In this document: in pieces, positions 1 through 9,804 of the stretch | Position numbering within the stretch: the stretch's first letter is position 1 | Layout of the letters: each line of letters begins with the position of its first letter | Source: Pollenia angustigena | Lineage: Eukaryota; Arthropoda; Insecta; Diptera; Polleniidae | Length of the DNA stretch: 64,000 nucleotides | Direction: 5' to 3' | Assembly (NCBI GenBank): GCA_930367215.1 | Contig: OV884060.1 | Coordinates: forward strand, 176,711,253-176,775,252 | Position numbers and translations under genes: made by a program | The notes under the pieces: model-generated | Databases searched by the model: none | What the model saw: the letters and a program-made list of their open reading frames with translations, nothing else | Told to the model about the DNA's origin: nothing

Positions 1-440
1 GAAGACACTTTTTAAGCAAATTCCAACTTAAACCATTTATTTTTATGCCATGGACATTCTATTTTCCAAAAACAAGCATGCAAAATATTTTAATGATAAT
101 TCAGTTCAGAATCGGCTTTCGCTATTTTAATAAACCATTAAAAATGTCAAATTCATGTGCAGCTTGCAAAAAATATTAAAACACATGTATTGCAGGAACA
201 AGTTATTCAAAAAAAATATTTGAAAATTTATTATTAGAAAAGATAGAGGGTTTTGCATTCAGAAAATTTAATTGTATAAGATAGAGTAAATACAAAAATG
301 CAAATAAAACAGCAAAAAAAATATGTTTGTTATGAAAATCACACCATAGATGAGGGTTGCTTTACTGAACATTTTACCATTAAAAAGTTTCATGAAAATC
401 AAAAATAGAGGGTTTTGAATAGAGGCCCTCGATATACCGT
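1..440. other. Unassigned AT-rich DNA
   Basis: No reading frame, terminal repeat or RNA signal can be recognised. The longest frame here (68 codons, minus strand) resembles no protein family I know. Confidence 0.5.
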
Positions 441-625
441 CCGTCGGCTTAATATGCAATCCTGATAAATCCACTTTTCAAGTAAATTGAGAGTTTGATG
501 CCGTATGGTAGAGACAGATGTGCCTCGTCGACCAGCATGTAGTTTTTCTTGAATTTGAGTCTTGAAGTGTGTCAATTAACTATATTTTTGGTTTTCCTCT
601 CAAGCAGCAAATAGGAAAACTTAGT
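441..625 (+). repeat. Fragment of the GTCGGCTTAATATGCAA miniature family
   Basis: Starts GTCGGCTTAATATGCAA and matches, on the opposite strand, the element at 61131-61383, including the shared segment around the GTCGACCAGCATGTAG core (520-545 here). The second terminal repeat is missing, so this is a half copy. A third copy lies at 8947-9133. Confidence 0.6.
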
Positions 626-1363
626 CTTGAATACATTTGTTTATTATCATTTTGTCCACTTTCGTCTACATTTTATTTGTAAAACTTGAAGTATAAATGT
701 AAACATTAGAGTGGGTCAATTTTTTTGCCCACCAAGCGTATAGCAAAATCGTAATCTACGCAAAATTCTAAGAAATTTTCCTAAAGAAACCATGGTTCTA
801 AAATCAAAATCGAGCTTCCGGTTTTTGACTTAAAAGTTTGGTGCTCAGAAAATCTGAAAAAAATAATACTTTTTTGGAAATATTTATTGCAATTGGTAAA
901 TAGTTGGCCTGTATCGCTGAAAGCGGGCTTGTTTAAAAGAAAATTCTCTCAGCTTTCTATATCTGTGCTAAGTTTTAGAAAAATCTGTACATCAATAATT
1001 GGTTAAAAGGTTTCTGTCAAAATAATCATAGTCAAGCTGATAAGAAACCTAAAACTGCTAAAATTTTGATACATAAAAGTTCAACAAAATAATTTAACTA
1101 GATTTTAATTCAAAGTTGATTAAAATAAAATAATTCTGCTGCATTTTGACAAAACATCTTAAGTGGAGATAAGAGATCAAAAAAGATTTAAAAAAAACTC
1201 GGTGAAAAAAGCATTTTTGTTAAAAAATAAAATAAACCGAAATTAAAGAAAAAATTTGTTCATACTACAAAATTTAAAAAACGTAAGCAAAAATGTTTTT
1301 TAATGAAAATTCGTACGATTAACACAATTTTTTTCCACTTTTTAATTTTGACTTAAGATGTTT

Positions 1364-1509
1364 TCATAAATATTTTGTAATTTTGTTGTTGCTTTCTACA
1401 GAAATTCTTTTTGCGTTTTAAAATTTTAGACGCCTCATTACTTATGGCGTTGAAAATTTGAAAACGGTACATGACTTTTTGTAGAAAGCAACAACAAAAT
1501 ATTTATGAA
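1364..1509. repeat. Internal hairpin built on the GTTGTTGCTTTCTACAG repeat
   Basis: The arms around 1364-1401 and 1479-1509 pair through GTTGTTGCTTTCTACAG and its complement. A diverged copy of the same hairpin lies at about 51963-52105 inside element S, and the adjacent GGCGTTGCGTTTTACA at 1531-1547 recurs inverted near 51655. A shared repeat thus sits inside two unrelated elements. Confidence 0.6.
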
Positions 1510-1790
1510 TTTGTTTTGCTTTCAATGCTTTGGCGTTGCGTTTTACATAATAAGGGCCATAATTTAAAAACAAAAAATAAATAGGTAATGAGAAACTGAA
1601 AAGTTTGTAATTCTATCGTTCACACAATTTAAAGTTAAAATTCTCACGTATATTCCATTTTAGAAATGTATGGTAAACAAAAGTATTTTTTTTTTAATAC
1701 AAATTTTCACTTTTTTGACGCGTTTTCAAGAATAGCCAGCAATATTTAAAAAAATGTACAAAAACTCGTATTAAGCGCATAAGTTAATAA

Positions 1791-1866
1791 GTGCTGTTAT
1801 GGTTTAACGGTTATGTTGGGCCTTGTGACCCAGGATGTAATGGTTTAATTTCTGGTTTGGCCAGTA
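1791..1866 (+). ncRNA. tRNA-like sequence, probably SINE-derived
   Basis: A D-arm-like stretch TATGGTTTAACGGTTATG is followed by a short TGGG/CCCA stem and a B-box-like GGTTTAATTTC at about the spacing of a tRNA. The loops and acceptor stem do not pair well, so it is not a working tRNA gene. I assign no anticodon. Confidence 0.35.
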
Positions 1867-1925
1867 TTTTTTCTTATAAATACAATTTAATTGAAGTCCT
1901 AACCCAATAAAAAATGGAGCTTCGA

Positions 1926-2090
1926 ACGAAGCAGGTTTGTAAGGAAGACATGAATTTTATATGGCGAGTTCCCACTTTGAAGCAATACATTTATGACACA
2001 TAAAGCATATAAAAATTGTTAGATGTAACGATCAGCTTTACACACTGATACAGTTACTTTTTAGTATTCTTCCTTACAAACCTGCTTCGT
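1926..2090. mobile_element. 165-bp miniature inverted-repeat element
   Basis: Perfect terminal repeats of ACGAAGCAGGTTTGTAAGGA and its complement enclose about 120 bp with no coding capacity. It lies inside the long-TIR element at 707-2714 and is therefore younger than it, or part of it. No clear target duplication is visible. Confidence 0.75.
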
Positions 2091-2850
2091 AGTAAGGGAA
2101 TGCCGTAACACTTGAAATGTTATTTTTTTAAGTTGTTGAGAGCTCTTTCACTTACATACTTTATTGCATTTCTGTATGTCTTATTGCGTAGCGCATAACA
2201 TTGCGCTTATTTTTTTAAATGTACCTACCATTAGTGCTTCGCAAAATGAGAAAAATTTTTATTGGGTAATTTTATTTTATTTTTTTCATTTAGTTTCTTT
2301 TTTAAAAGGTAGTGAATTTAAAATAGAAAATTGGGTTAAAAAAAAATAAAATACATTTTTTTTATTTTACCAGCTTGACTATGAACATTTTGACAAAAAT
2401 CTCCTAACCAATTATTTATGTACATAATTTTCTAAAACTTAGCACAGATATAGAAAGCTGAGAGAATTTTCTTTTAAACAAGACCTCTTTCAGCGATACA
2501 GGCCAACTATTCACCAATTGCAATAAATATTTCCAAAAAAGTATTATTTTTTTCAGATTTTCTGAGCACCAAACTTTTAAGTCAAAAACCGGAAGCTCGA
2601 TTTTGATTTTAGAACCATCGTTTCTTTAGGAAAAGTTCTTAGAATTTTGCGTAGATTACGATTTTGCTATACGCTTTGTCACTTTTTTGGGCCCGAACAA
2701 ATTGACCCACTCTAGTAAACATATAGTGCTTGTGCCATAGCTATTTTTAGAACAATTGTGATTTTTTAGTCGAACTGTCTATTTTTAATTTGAAATTTTG
2801 ATACTTGTGGCTAATTTTCAGGATTGACATTAACATACATTTATATTTAA

Positions 2851-4135
2851 CCCTTATGTGAGTGACAAAAAAAAACACCTTTAACAGAGTGACAGGGTAC
2901 CCTGGTACCACATACAATAAATACGACAATTTTACATTATATTACAATATATATAAGAAAATTCGTTTAACAAAATGTAAAATATAAGTTTCTGCAATGT
3001 CTAACATAAACACGAATCGGGGGATTTCCCTTTGGCTTTATGATTGATTGACAAATACATCTACTTGCTACTGCTTTCATACATTACTATGTTCATACAT
3101 GAATAAGTTCGGTGAGCGCAAGAAGAAGGTAAAGTGCAATAACAACATTGGCTTCTTGTTCTAAACAAGCACGCTTAAATTCCATAGATACAAATGATAT
3201 ATAAAACGAATGTGAACATATTCTGAAAATGCAAAACATATGGGATAAATAGAGGACACGAGGATTCATATGATTCTGACGGGAGTGAAGAAACAACTGA
3301 AGTCCATGGAAAGGATGGTTCTCATTGGCGTCGTGATCGCTATCCGAAATACCAATACATCAACAGAAATTACGGCAACGCAGCGGTCCTGATCCTGGCT
3401 TAAATATAGGAGCACCTAAGGACGTATTTAAAACTTAATTATCCAGTGAGATGTGCGATATAATTTTGCGTGAAAGTAATAGTCATTTCAGAATTGTCGG
3501 CAGTTGCTCTATGTGCCAAAAAAAAAAAAAAAATAGAAAAACTCGGAGGGCGTGCGCAAGTTGTATCGAACATTCAATTCACCGTCCTCTGTGTGAATCC
3601 TTCTTCCAAGGATCTCAGCACTCTATTTTTTTTTTTTTTTTTGTTTTTTTCTGATTTGTTCTATAGTGAAGTGTATATAATTTCTATTTTTTGTGCTTTC
3701 TTCAAGCCTTTTGTTTGAATAAACAATATAAACGAAATATGTATATGTACAAAATAACTAACACTGTCTTTTTATTTTTAAATTTTAAATTTTCATTCAT
3801 GTGAAAAGTAAAAAATATTCCAGTTTATTCAATTCAACATGCTTTTCAGCTGATATTCATTACAATAAATTAAATTATACTAAAAAATAAATGTTATTTT
3901 AAATATTTTCGTAAAGGTACCCGGGTACCCTGTCAATCCGTCAAGGGTGCAAAATATAAATTGACCCACAGAACCCTTTTAAATTAAGAAACTAAGCTAA
4001 TGTTTATTTAAATATATTTAAAACACAATAATAAGAGTTCTCTAGAGGTTCCACTCCCTTAAGAAATTTTAAACAAACAAAAAATGCAATTAAAGATTAA
4101 AAAGTTACCCGGGTACCCTGTCACTCACATAAGGG
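2851..4135 (+). mobile_element. Deleted piggyBac-like element between TTAA sites
   Basis: TTAA lies on both sides (2847-2850 and 4136-4139) and the ends are inverted repeats beginning CCCTTATGTGAGTGACA. The palindromic GGTACCCGGGTACC-type motif recurs near both ends and at 3917-3935, as expected of subterminal repeats. The duplicated TTAA and CCC ends define the piggyBac superfamily. At 1285 bp it is about half the length of an autonomous copy, and the coding part is an N-terminal/C-terminal joint with the catalytic centre removed. Confidence 0.85.
3274..3654 (+). pseudogene. piggyBac-like transposase remnant
   Basis: About 3274-3400 reads DSDGSEETTEVHGKDGSHWR and then frame-shifts into a GPDPGLNIGAPKDVFK-like stretch, resembling the acidic N-terminus and first domain of piggyBac transposases. 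About 3480-3610 resembles the C-terminal cysteine-rich domain: GSCSMC, then KTRRACASC and, in another frame, FTVLCVN. The DDD catalytic core between them is missing. A poly(A) tract at 3519-3534 and a poly(T) tract at 3627-3642 cause frame slips. The assignment rests on the TTAA ends as much as on the protein; it is not functional. Confidence 0.6.
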
Positions 4136-4139
4136 TTAA

Positions 4140-4495
4140 AAGCGTTCTAAATACAAAATTCTCTTCTTCACTAAACACTTAAATAAAACTTAATTCACCG
4201 ATGGGATACATTTAAATACAACTTAAGTTTCCATTGGAATAACTTAGCAATATGACCACAATACAACAACAACATGCAATTCAATAAAATTCAGCTGTTT
4301 TTGAGACCACCTTGCAAACAAATACTCTTTTTTATGATATTTTTTGTATTTAATAGTGCTACCATACTTTTATCTTAATTAAACAAGACATTTCGAAAAA
4401 AAATAAAAAAATCAATCTGTATTTAAATGCGATTTAAGTTTATATGAAAATTAACTTAATATGGATTTAAATACTATCCTAAAAATTGGGCATTA
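4140..4495. other. Unassigned AT-rich DNA
   Basis: Nothing recognisable: no frame longer than background and no terminal repeat. Confidence 0.4.
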
Positions 4496-4496
4496 G

Positions 4497-4575
4497 TAAG
4501 GCTTGGGTTCATCAAATTTAATTTTCATTCAATTATTTTTACTGAAGAAAGTAATTTTACAACATGAAATTAATA
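4497..4575. repeat. Terminal fragment of the GGCTTGAGTTCAT repeat family
   Basis: AGGCTTGGGTTCATCAAATT runs on through a stretch ending TTTTACAACATGAAATTAAT. This matches, inverted, the right end of the element at 19710-19984 and the tails of the SINE-like copies at 49.3-50.3 kb. Only one end is present. Confidence 0.6.
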
Positions 4576-4898
4576 TATTCATTAAACATAAATGGCAGCA
4601 CTGATTGCACCAGCTGCGACAGAGAACCTATAAATTATTTGGAGAAATCTGAGATAATCTTTACTAGTAGCAGTGTTGCCACTTCGCGGGTAATTACCGG
4701 AATTGGGTGTAATATTTACCTTCGTGGGTGGGTAGAGCGTGGGTAATTTATTTTGGGTGTAGATCAGGGTTTTCTTCATGGTAATAGGTGAGTTGTTATG
4801 AGTGAGAGTTACTAGCCAGACGAACGATAAAAATATGGTTAAGGCGTCACGAGCTATAAGCCGACATTGGCGTGTAAAGCGTATTAAATTATATTGTG

Positions 4899-5060
4899 AG
4901 AATGAACAAAGGTGCTTTAGATAAAAGGTCATATGAATACGCACCTAGTTACGGTTCACGCAGAAGGGGAAGACCCAAACCGCGGCGGAAAGATCAGTTG
5001 GAGGAAGACATCTCGAAACTTGGTGTTACAAGTTAAAGAAGAAGAAACGCAGAATATCGA
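4899..5060 (+). pseudogene. LINE open reading frame, C-terminal tail
   Basis: One frame reads KRSYEYAPSYGSRRRGRPKP and continues RRKDQLEEDISKLGV before a stop. Basic GRPK/R followed by an acidic EED.x.LGV is the typical end of the reverse-transcriptase protein in RTE-, I- and R1-like non-LTR retrotransposons. Only this tail survives, so the clade cannot be named. It lies just upstream of a dispersed repeat and shows no promoter or RT motif. Confidence 0.5.
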
Positions 5061-5174
5061 AGCGCTTGAAAATCTATTCTACGTTCGACTGCAGGAACCA
5101 ATATTCTGTACCATCCGCTTAAGGAAGTAAGTAGATCAGGTGTAATTGGTACACATTGTCATAAAAAATCCGTT

Positions 5175-6195
5175 TCAAAAACCTTCTATAAACAGTGCTA
5201 TATTCGGCTGTGCCGAATCTTTGATACTCTCCAGGGACAGTTCGAATATTTCAGGAGTGATATCTATATGAGATCTATTTAGTGTTAATTTATCTTTATA
5301 AAAACAGACATAAGCATTTAAATTGGGTGCGGTTTAGACCTACATTAAATTATAGACCGACAATCTCGAGTAAAATATCATGATTCGTAACAATAAATTT
5401 CAATACAGTGGCGAAATTCCCAAAATTCTGCAGAGTTATTTCTGGTATTAACAAACATAAAATTAATTTATTTTCATTTGCAGTGAATTTCAGAAGGCTG
5501 CTTAAAATGGATCTTAGGTTTATTATATCACAAAATTGCATACATTTTTTTTCTGGCCATATGAAGCTAAGTTGGAAGAAATTTTACCGCAATATTCATA
5601 TCTGCTACGGTTTTAGGAATATTTAATTTAAAATTTACCAGAGTGGGCTCTGTATGGGGCCTATAGTTAATAATCATCCGATCATCACGAATTTTATTAG
5701 TGTGATTTCTAGTCATATGAAATTTTATTCTGATAGCATTATTAACTACGGTTTAGGCGTACTAAACTGTTTTCGGGAGTAGGGTTTATATGGGGCCTAG
5801 GGTAAATTATGGACCGATCTTCACGAACTTTTGCAAAGTCTTATTTCATTCCGTGCATTGTTCCACCATTTATGTTAGTTTTTGTAACAAAATTATAAAT
5901 TTTTTAAGGTGGTGGTTCCACATTTTGATTCATAGCTCTATTCCGACTGAACCGATTTTGCAGGATTTCAATCCCAAGCTGCTTAGGATAACTGCAAGCA
6001 ATTTGACACCAAGTTTGTTCATTTCTTTTGAGTCAGACGGGCAGACAGACGGACATGGCTAAATTGAGTTAGAATTACTCAAGGAGCCAGAATATATATA
6101 CTTTATGGGGTCTGAGATGAAATAATAAAAAAGTTTCACACGGAATGACAAACTTAGTATGTACCCGCTTCTAATTGTGGTGGAGGGTATAAAAA
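5175..6195 (+). repeat. Dispersed repeat with GACAGACGGACATGG tail (family P2)
   Basis: It opens with TATATTCGGCTGTGCCGAATC, contains repeated TATGGGGCCTA-type segments, the GCAGACAGACGGACATGGC motif (6040-6059), and ends TGTGGTGGAGGGTATAAAAAA. Part of it recurs inverted at 39290-39640, and its opening recurs at about 62650. Repeats with the same GACAGACGGACATGG motif are common in fly genomes. Reading frames inside it are incidental. Confidence 0.65.
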
Positions 6196-6199
6196 AGGC

Positions 6200-7235
6200 C
6201 GTAAAACGTTGATTTGATATTCAGGTGAAGTATTTCATTGAAACCGACTAATTTTGCTTCATCTTAAGTAGTCTTGATTTTCGCTGGTGGTAACACTGAT
6301 CAGCAATAACTGAGAGCACTATAAGGCCATAAGTCACAATGGACATTGTGTGTTGTGTGATGACGTCAAAATTACGTCAGAACCACATGCGCACATGGCT
6401 TCTCACATTCCGTGTTCTCAAGGCTTAACTTGTTAAAACTAAAATTTTAAATTATTTTCGTCAACTCTAAAGCATTCATTTTTATTTATTGGGTTAAGTC
6501 TAATGCATTTAAATCAAAGAATTTTATCCATGTGTTTTTAACAAACTTGTTAGAAAATATGTATATACATTGTTGAAAACAAACTTTGGAACTATTCAAA
6601 CTTTTTTCAGGTAAAGTTTTTTTTTTTTGTAAAACTAAATCTGTTTTCTGCTCTAACTCTCCTTTAATAGCAATATGAATATTTATTTTGGACTACAAAT
6701 TTTGTACTTGCCATATTGAAGGCAGATTGAATTTAAGACCGTATAAATAAAATGCAAAAAAAAAAATCGTAATCAAATATTCAACTCATTCTCGGTAAAT
6801 ATTCGTTTCGTCATTATCAGGATCATCACTTAAATGGATGAAAAATTTTAAAGAAAGTAGAAAACACACATGAACCTTTTACTTAAATAAGTTTTGCTGC
6901 TAAAAGAGAATCTAAATGAATTGCCAAAAATAGAAATAAGATAGAAATCGTTCTAATTCAAAAAGTTGAAAGTTGAAGAAATGTTTTTAATATTGATATT
7001 CGAAAAAAGACAAGACAAATGAGGCAGGAATAAGGACACAAAGTCAATACGAATTTATATTTTAATTTAAAAATGTTAAACATTGAACAACTTTTGCGCT
7101 AACGACATGTTAAAAATGGGGCTATAAACCGGGTCATTAAGTACTTCAATACGTCATTATACAGGTTAAACAATATATCGATTTTGCACAGTTTTAACGA
7201 ATTTTTTATTTTGAAAATATTGCCGCTTAAAAAGA
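6200..7235. other. Unassigned AT-rich DNA
   Basis: No gene or repeat boundary found. It contains a TGACGTCAAAATTACGTCAG stretch at 6360 of no known meaning here. Confidence 0.4.
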
Positions 7236-7466
7236 TAGAAAAAGATTAACCGTCAATCGATTAACCGATTAATTACTACCCGATTAACTGATCGGCTAAT
7301 TTCCAATTGGCTTGTTTAGATCAACGTTTTAACCGGTTAATTTCAGTCGATTAACCGATGTTACAAAAATTTCAATATTTTGTAGTATTATAACATATTT
7401 TTTTGTGTTTTAAATTATTTGTTTCGTCTCATATACAAAATATATGTTTAGAAGATATTTTTTATA

Positions 7467-8395
7467 ATGGGTAATTTTTTAGCAATTATATTTTTGGCAA
7501 CACTGGTTTAAACAGCTGACGCAAGTTTCGTGTTTTATTTCACTGTCAAACATCTTCAGTTTGGTCTATAATTTAACCATGAATCGTCTTACAAACGAGC
7601 AACACTTGCAAATTATTGAATTTTATTATCAAAATGCGTGCTCTGTTAAGCAAGTTCATCGGGCGCTTCTTCGGGTGTTCAGTGACGAAGCTCATTTTTG
7701 GCTCAATGGGTACGTTAATAAGCAGAGTTGTCGATTTTGGAGTGAAGATCAGCCAGAAGCATTGCAAGAGCTACCAATGCATCCAGAAAAAGTCAAAGTT
7801 TAGTGCGGTTTATGGGCTAATGGCATCATTGGACCTTACTTCTTCAAAGATGATGCGAATCGTAACGTAACTGTGAATGGTGAGCACTACCGTGAGATGA
7901 TATCTAACTTTTTTTTTGCCCAAAATGCAAGAACTTGACTGGCATGACATGTGGATTCAACAAGACGGTGCCACATGCCACACAGCACGCTTAACAATGG
8001 ACTTATTGAGAGGCGAGTTCGGTGAAAATTTTATTTCACGTTCGGGACCGGTCAATTGGCCGCCTAGATCGTGCGATTTAACGCCTTTAGACTATTTTTT
8101 GTGGGGCTATGTTAAAGCTCATGTCTATACACACATGCCCGCTTCAATTGACGCATTGGAAGACAACATTGAAGTATTTATTCGTGATATACCGGCCGAA
8201 ATGTTGGAAAGAGTATGCCAAAATTGGACTAAGCGGATGGACCATTCGAGGCGCAGTCACGGTCAATATTTGCATGAAATAATCTTCAAACATTAAATTA
8301 TATGGACCGTTCTATCGATTCAAATAAAGATTTCATGCATTTATGAATATAATGTGTTTTTTTAACTTTTCTATAGCTCTTAAAAAATCACCCTT
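7467..8395 (+). mobile_element. Mariner A (DD41D, rosa-type), internally deleted
   Basis: The ends are inverted repeats (GGGTAATTTTTTAGC at the left, GGGTGATTTTTTAAGAGC on the other strand at the right) and TA flanks both sides (7465-7466, 8396-8397). The homologous sequence at about 61970 lacks the 929-bp insert and keeps a single TA, which proves the borders. The spacing from the second to the third catalytic aspartate is 41 residues, the rosa-type DD41D arrangement of the Tc1/mariner superfamily. Confidence 0.92.
7579..8296 (+). pseudogene. Mariner A transposase, broken
   Basis: Begins MNRLTNEQHLQIIEFYYQNA, the start of the first helix-turn-helix, then jumps at about residue 31 directly to FSDEAHFWLNGYVNKQSCRF, the first catalytic aspartate block. 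Some 130 residues of DNA-binding domain are missing. A TAG at 7801-7803 replaces the tryptophan of VWCG, and a run of T at 7909-7917 shifts the frame. The last part, 7916-8296, is open: WIQQDGATCHTA carries the second aspartate and CDLTPLDYFLWGY the third, 41 residues apart. The stop is at 8294-8296. It cannot make an active enzyme. Confidence 0.9.
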
Positions 8396-8946
8396 TACAA
8401 ACAAAGAAGGTGTTCAGTGACCTCCATTTAAACCCATTTTCCGCCGACCGGTGACTAAAATTACAATGTTCTTAATTTTTTTTATCTTCATCCTCGATTA
8501 GCAGGAATGTGGCGAAAAATGGATTAAATGTTTGATTGTCAACACATTTTTTTGTTTCACGTTTCTCCTAGATATCTTCTCATATCAGTCTTTCAACAGA
8601 ATTAAACGAAACAATTAGAAGTGTTTAAAATTTAAAAAAAAACTCTAATGGCATAATGGAGTATATGTTTAGAGAGATCCTGGAAAAGGACTAAAAAATT
8701 AGATCTACGATAAGTAAAAGAATTTTTTCCCAGTCAAGTTTTGTCAATACTAAAGAAAAGAAACGCTTTAATCCTAACCATTTAAAACAAATTACTTTTC
8801 AAAAAGATTATTTTATAAGATCTCCTTTAACTATTGAAATAACTAGTAAAATTATCTCAGTTTATTTTTTTTTATAAATACAAATTTGGGGGATTCACAA
8901 GGTAGTCATAAAGTCTTATGTTTTAATTTAATTACAAGAAATATAT

Positions 8947-9133
8947 ATCGTCGGGTTAATATGCAAACCGGCTAAATCCACTTTTAACGTAGTTTTTCTT
9001 CTATTTAAGTCTTGAAGTCTGTAAAACTAATTATTTTTTTAATTTTCTCCAAGCTGCAAATAGGGAAAACAAAAACTTTTTTGTCTCTTCTGTAGAATGT
9101 GCTGAAAGTGAGTTTGTATAATAAGCCGACGAT
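8947..9133. mobile_element. Miniature of the ATCGTCGG family
   Basis: Terminal repeats ATCGTCGGGTTAATATGCAA and, inverted at the right, TTTGTATAATAAGCCGACGAT. The same element lies in the homologous position of the 60.2-kb copy (61131-61383), so it was in place before the two host copies diverged. Confidence 0.65.
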
Positions 9134-9432
9134 ATGACTGTTGTGGGCTACCGCTTATAATTCAGATTTCTACTGTGCAGTTATAACGAATCAAAGAACA
9201 CAGCATTAAAATTTTTATTTATTTTAAACAATTGTAAAATATTATTAAGGATATTATGACAATATGACTTGATAACACACCTTGTGTATTCATTGATAAA
9301 ATGCATATTACATATTTATGAACTGTTTTTTTGTTTGCTCGTTTAAGTTCAAGAATTGTTATAATTGGTATGTAATTATTTTTTTTTTCCTAATAAACTC
9401 CAATTAATAAGCAATTCATGCATTTTTATATA

Positions 9433-9699
9433 CACAGAAAAAAATCACGTTAAAAAAGTCGAAAACAAGGCTGATTTAAAATTGTTCGGTGGTGATTTTG
9501 CTTCATACGTTTTTCATGTTAATTCAACCTGATTTTACAATAACTTGCGAACAACATTTTTTTCTTTTAAAATAACTATAATTCATGTTAATTTAACATT
9601 GTAGTAAAGTTAGAGCAAAATTTCATTTATATTGAAATAACAAGCCGAATCACGTTGAATGAAAGTTATTTTAAGTTGAAACATCGTGAACTTCATGTA
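9433..9699 (+). repeat. ACACAG-type repeat, left part (family G)
   Basis: Begins CACAGAAAAAAATCACG and matches 30345-30640, including TTCATGTTAATTTAACA and GAACAACATTTTTTTC. It is cut off by mariner B at 9700; the 30.6-kb copy continues past TTCATGTAG, giving the empty site on this side. Confidence 0.65.
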
Positions 9700-9804
9700 A
9701 AGGGTGGTTAAATTTCAAGGGCCGATGTTGATTTTGAATAAAACACAAAATATTTAGGAAATTTTTGTAATATTATTTTATTATGATATATTGGTATTAC
9801 TTAA

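Larger units (their letters stand above)
707..2714. mobile_element. hAT-like element with long terminal inverted repeats
   Basis: The two ends, 707-1039 and 2371-2714, are inverted copies of one another and begin TAGAGTGGGTCAATTT. The 8-bp sequence GTAAACAT lies directly outside both ends (699-706 and 2715-2722), a perfect target duplication of hAT length. No transposase frame survives inside, so the element is non-autonomous. The inside holds an inner inverted repeat (about 1364-1401 against 1479-1509), a small miniature at 1926-2090 and a tRNA-like stretch near 1791-1866. Terminal repeats this long are unusual for hAT elements; the superfamily is inferred from duplication length and the TAG ends only. 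Confidence 0.85.
7240..9433 (-). mobile_element. hAT-like element, truncated copy split by mariner A
   Basis: 7240-7466 and 8396-9433 together match, in reverse, the complete element at 60224-62197, including the GATTAACCGATTAATTAC subterminal stretch, the CCCATTTTCCGCCGACCGG block (8432-8451) and the embedded miniature at 8947-9133. The outer TAGGGTATTC end is lost on the left, and the right side breaks off where another repeat begins at 9433. No transposase frame is present. Confidence 0.8.

Noticed and set aside
4582..4944. 120-codon minus-strand frame
   Set aside because: The overlapping plus strand at 4899-5060 carries a recognisable LINE tail; the minus frame resembles nothing.
5790..6062. 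90-codon frame MGPRVNYGPIFTNF...
   Set aside because: Part of the P2 repeat; the inverted copy at 39400-39582 shows the same frame only in fragments, as expected for non-coding repeats.
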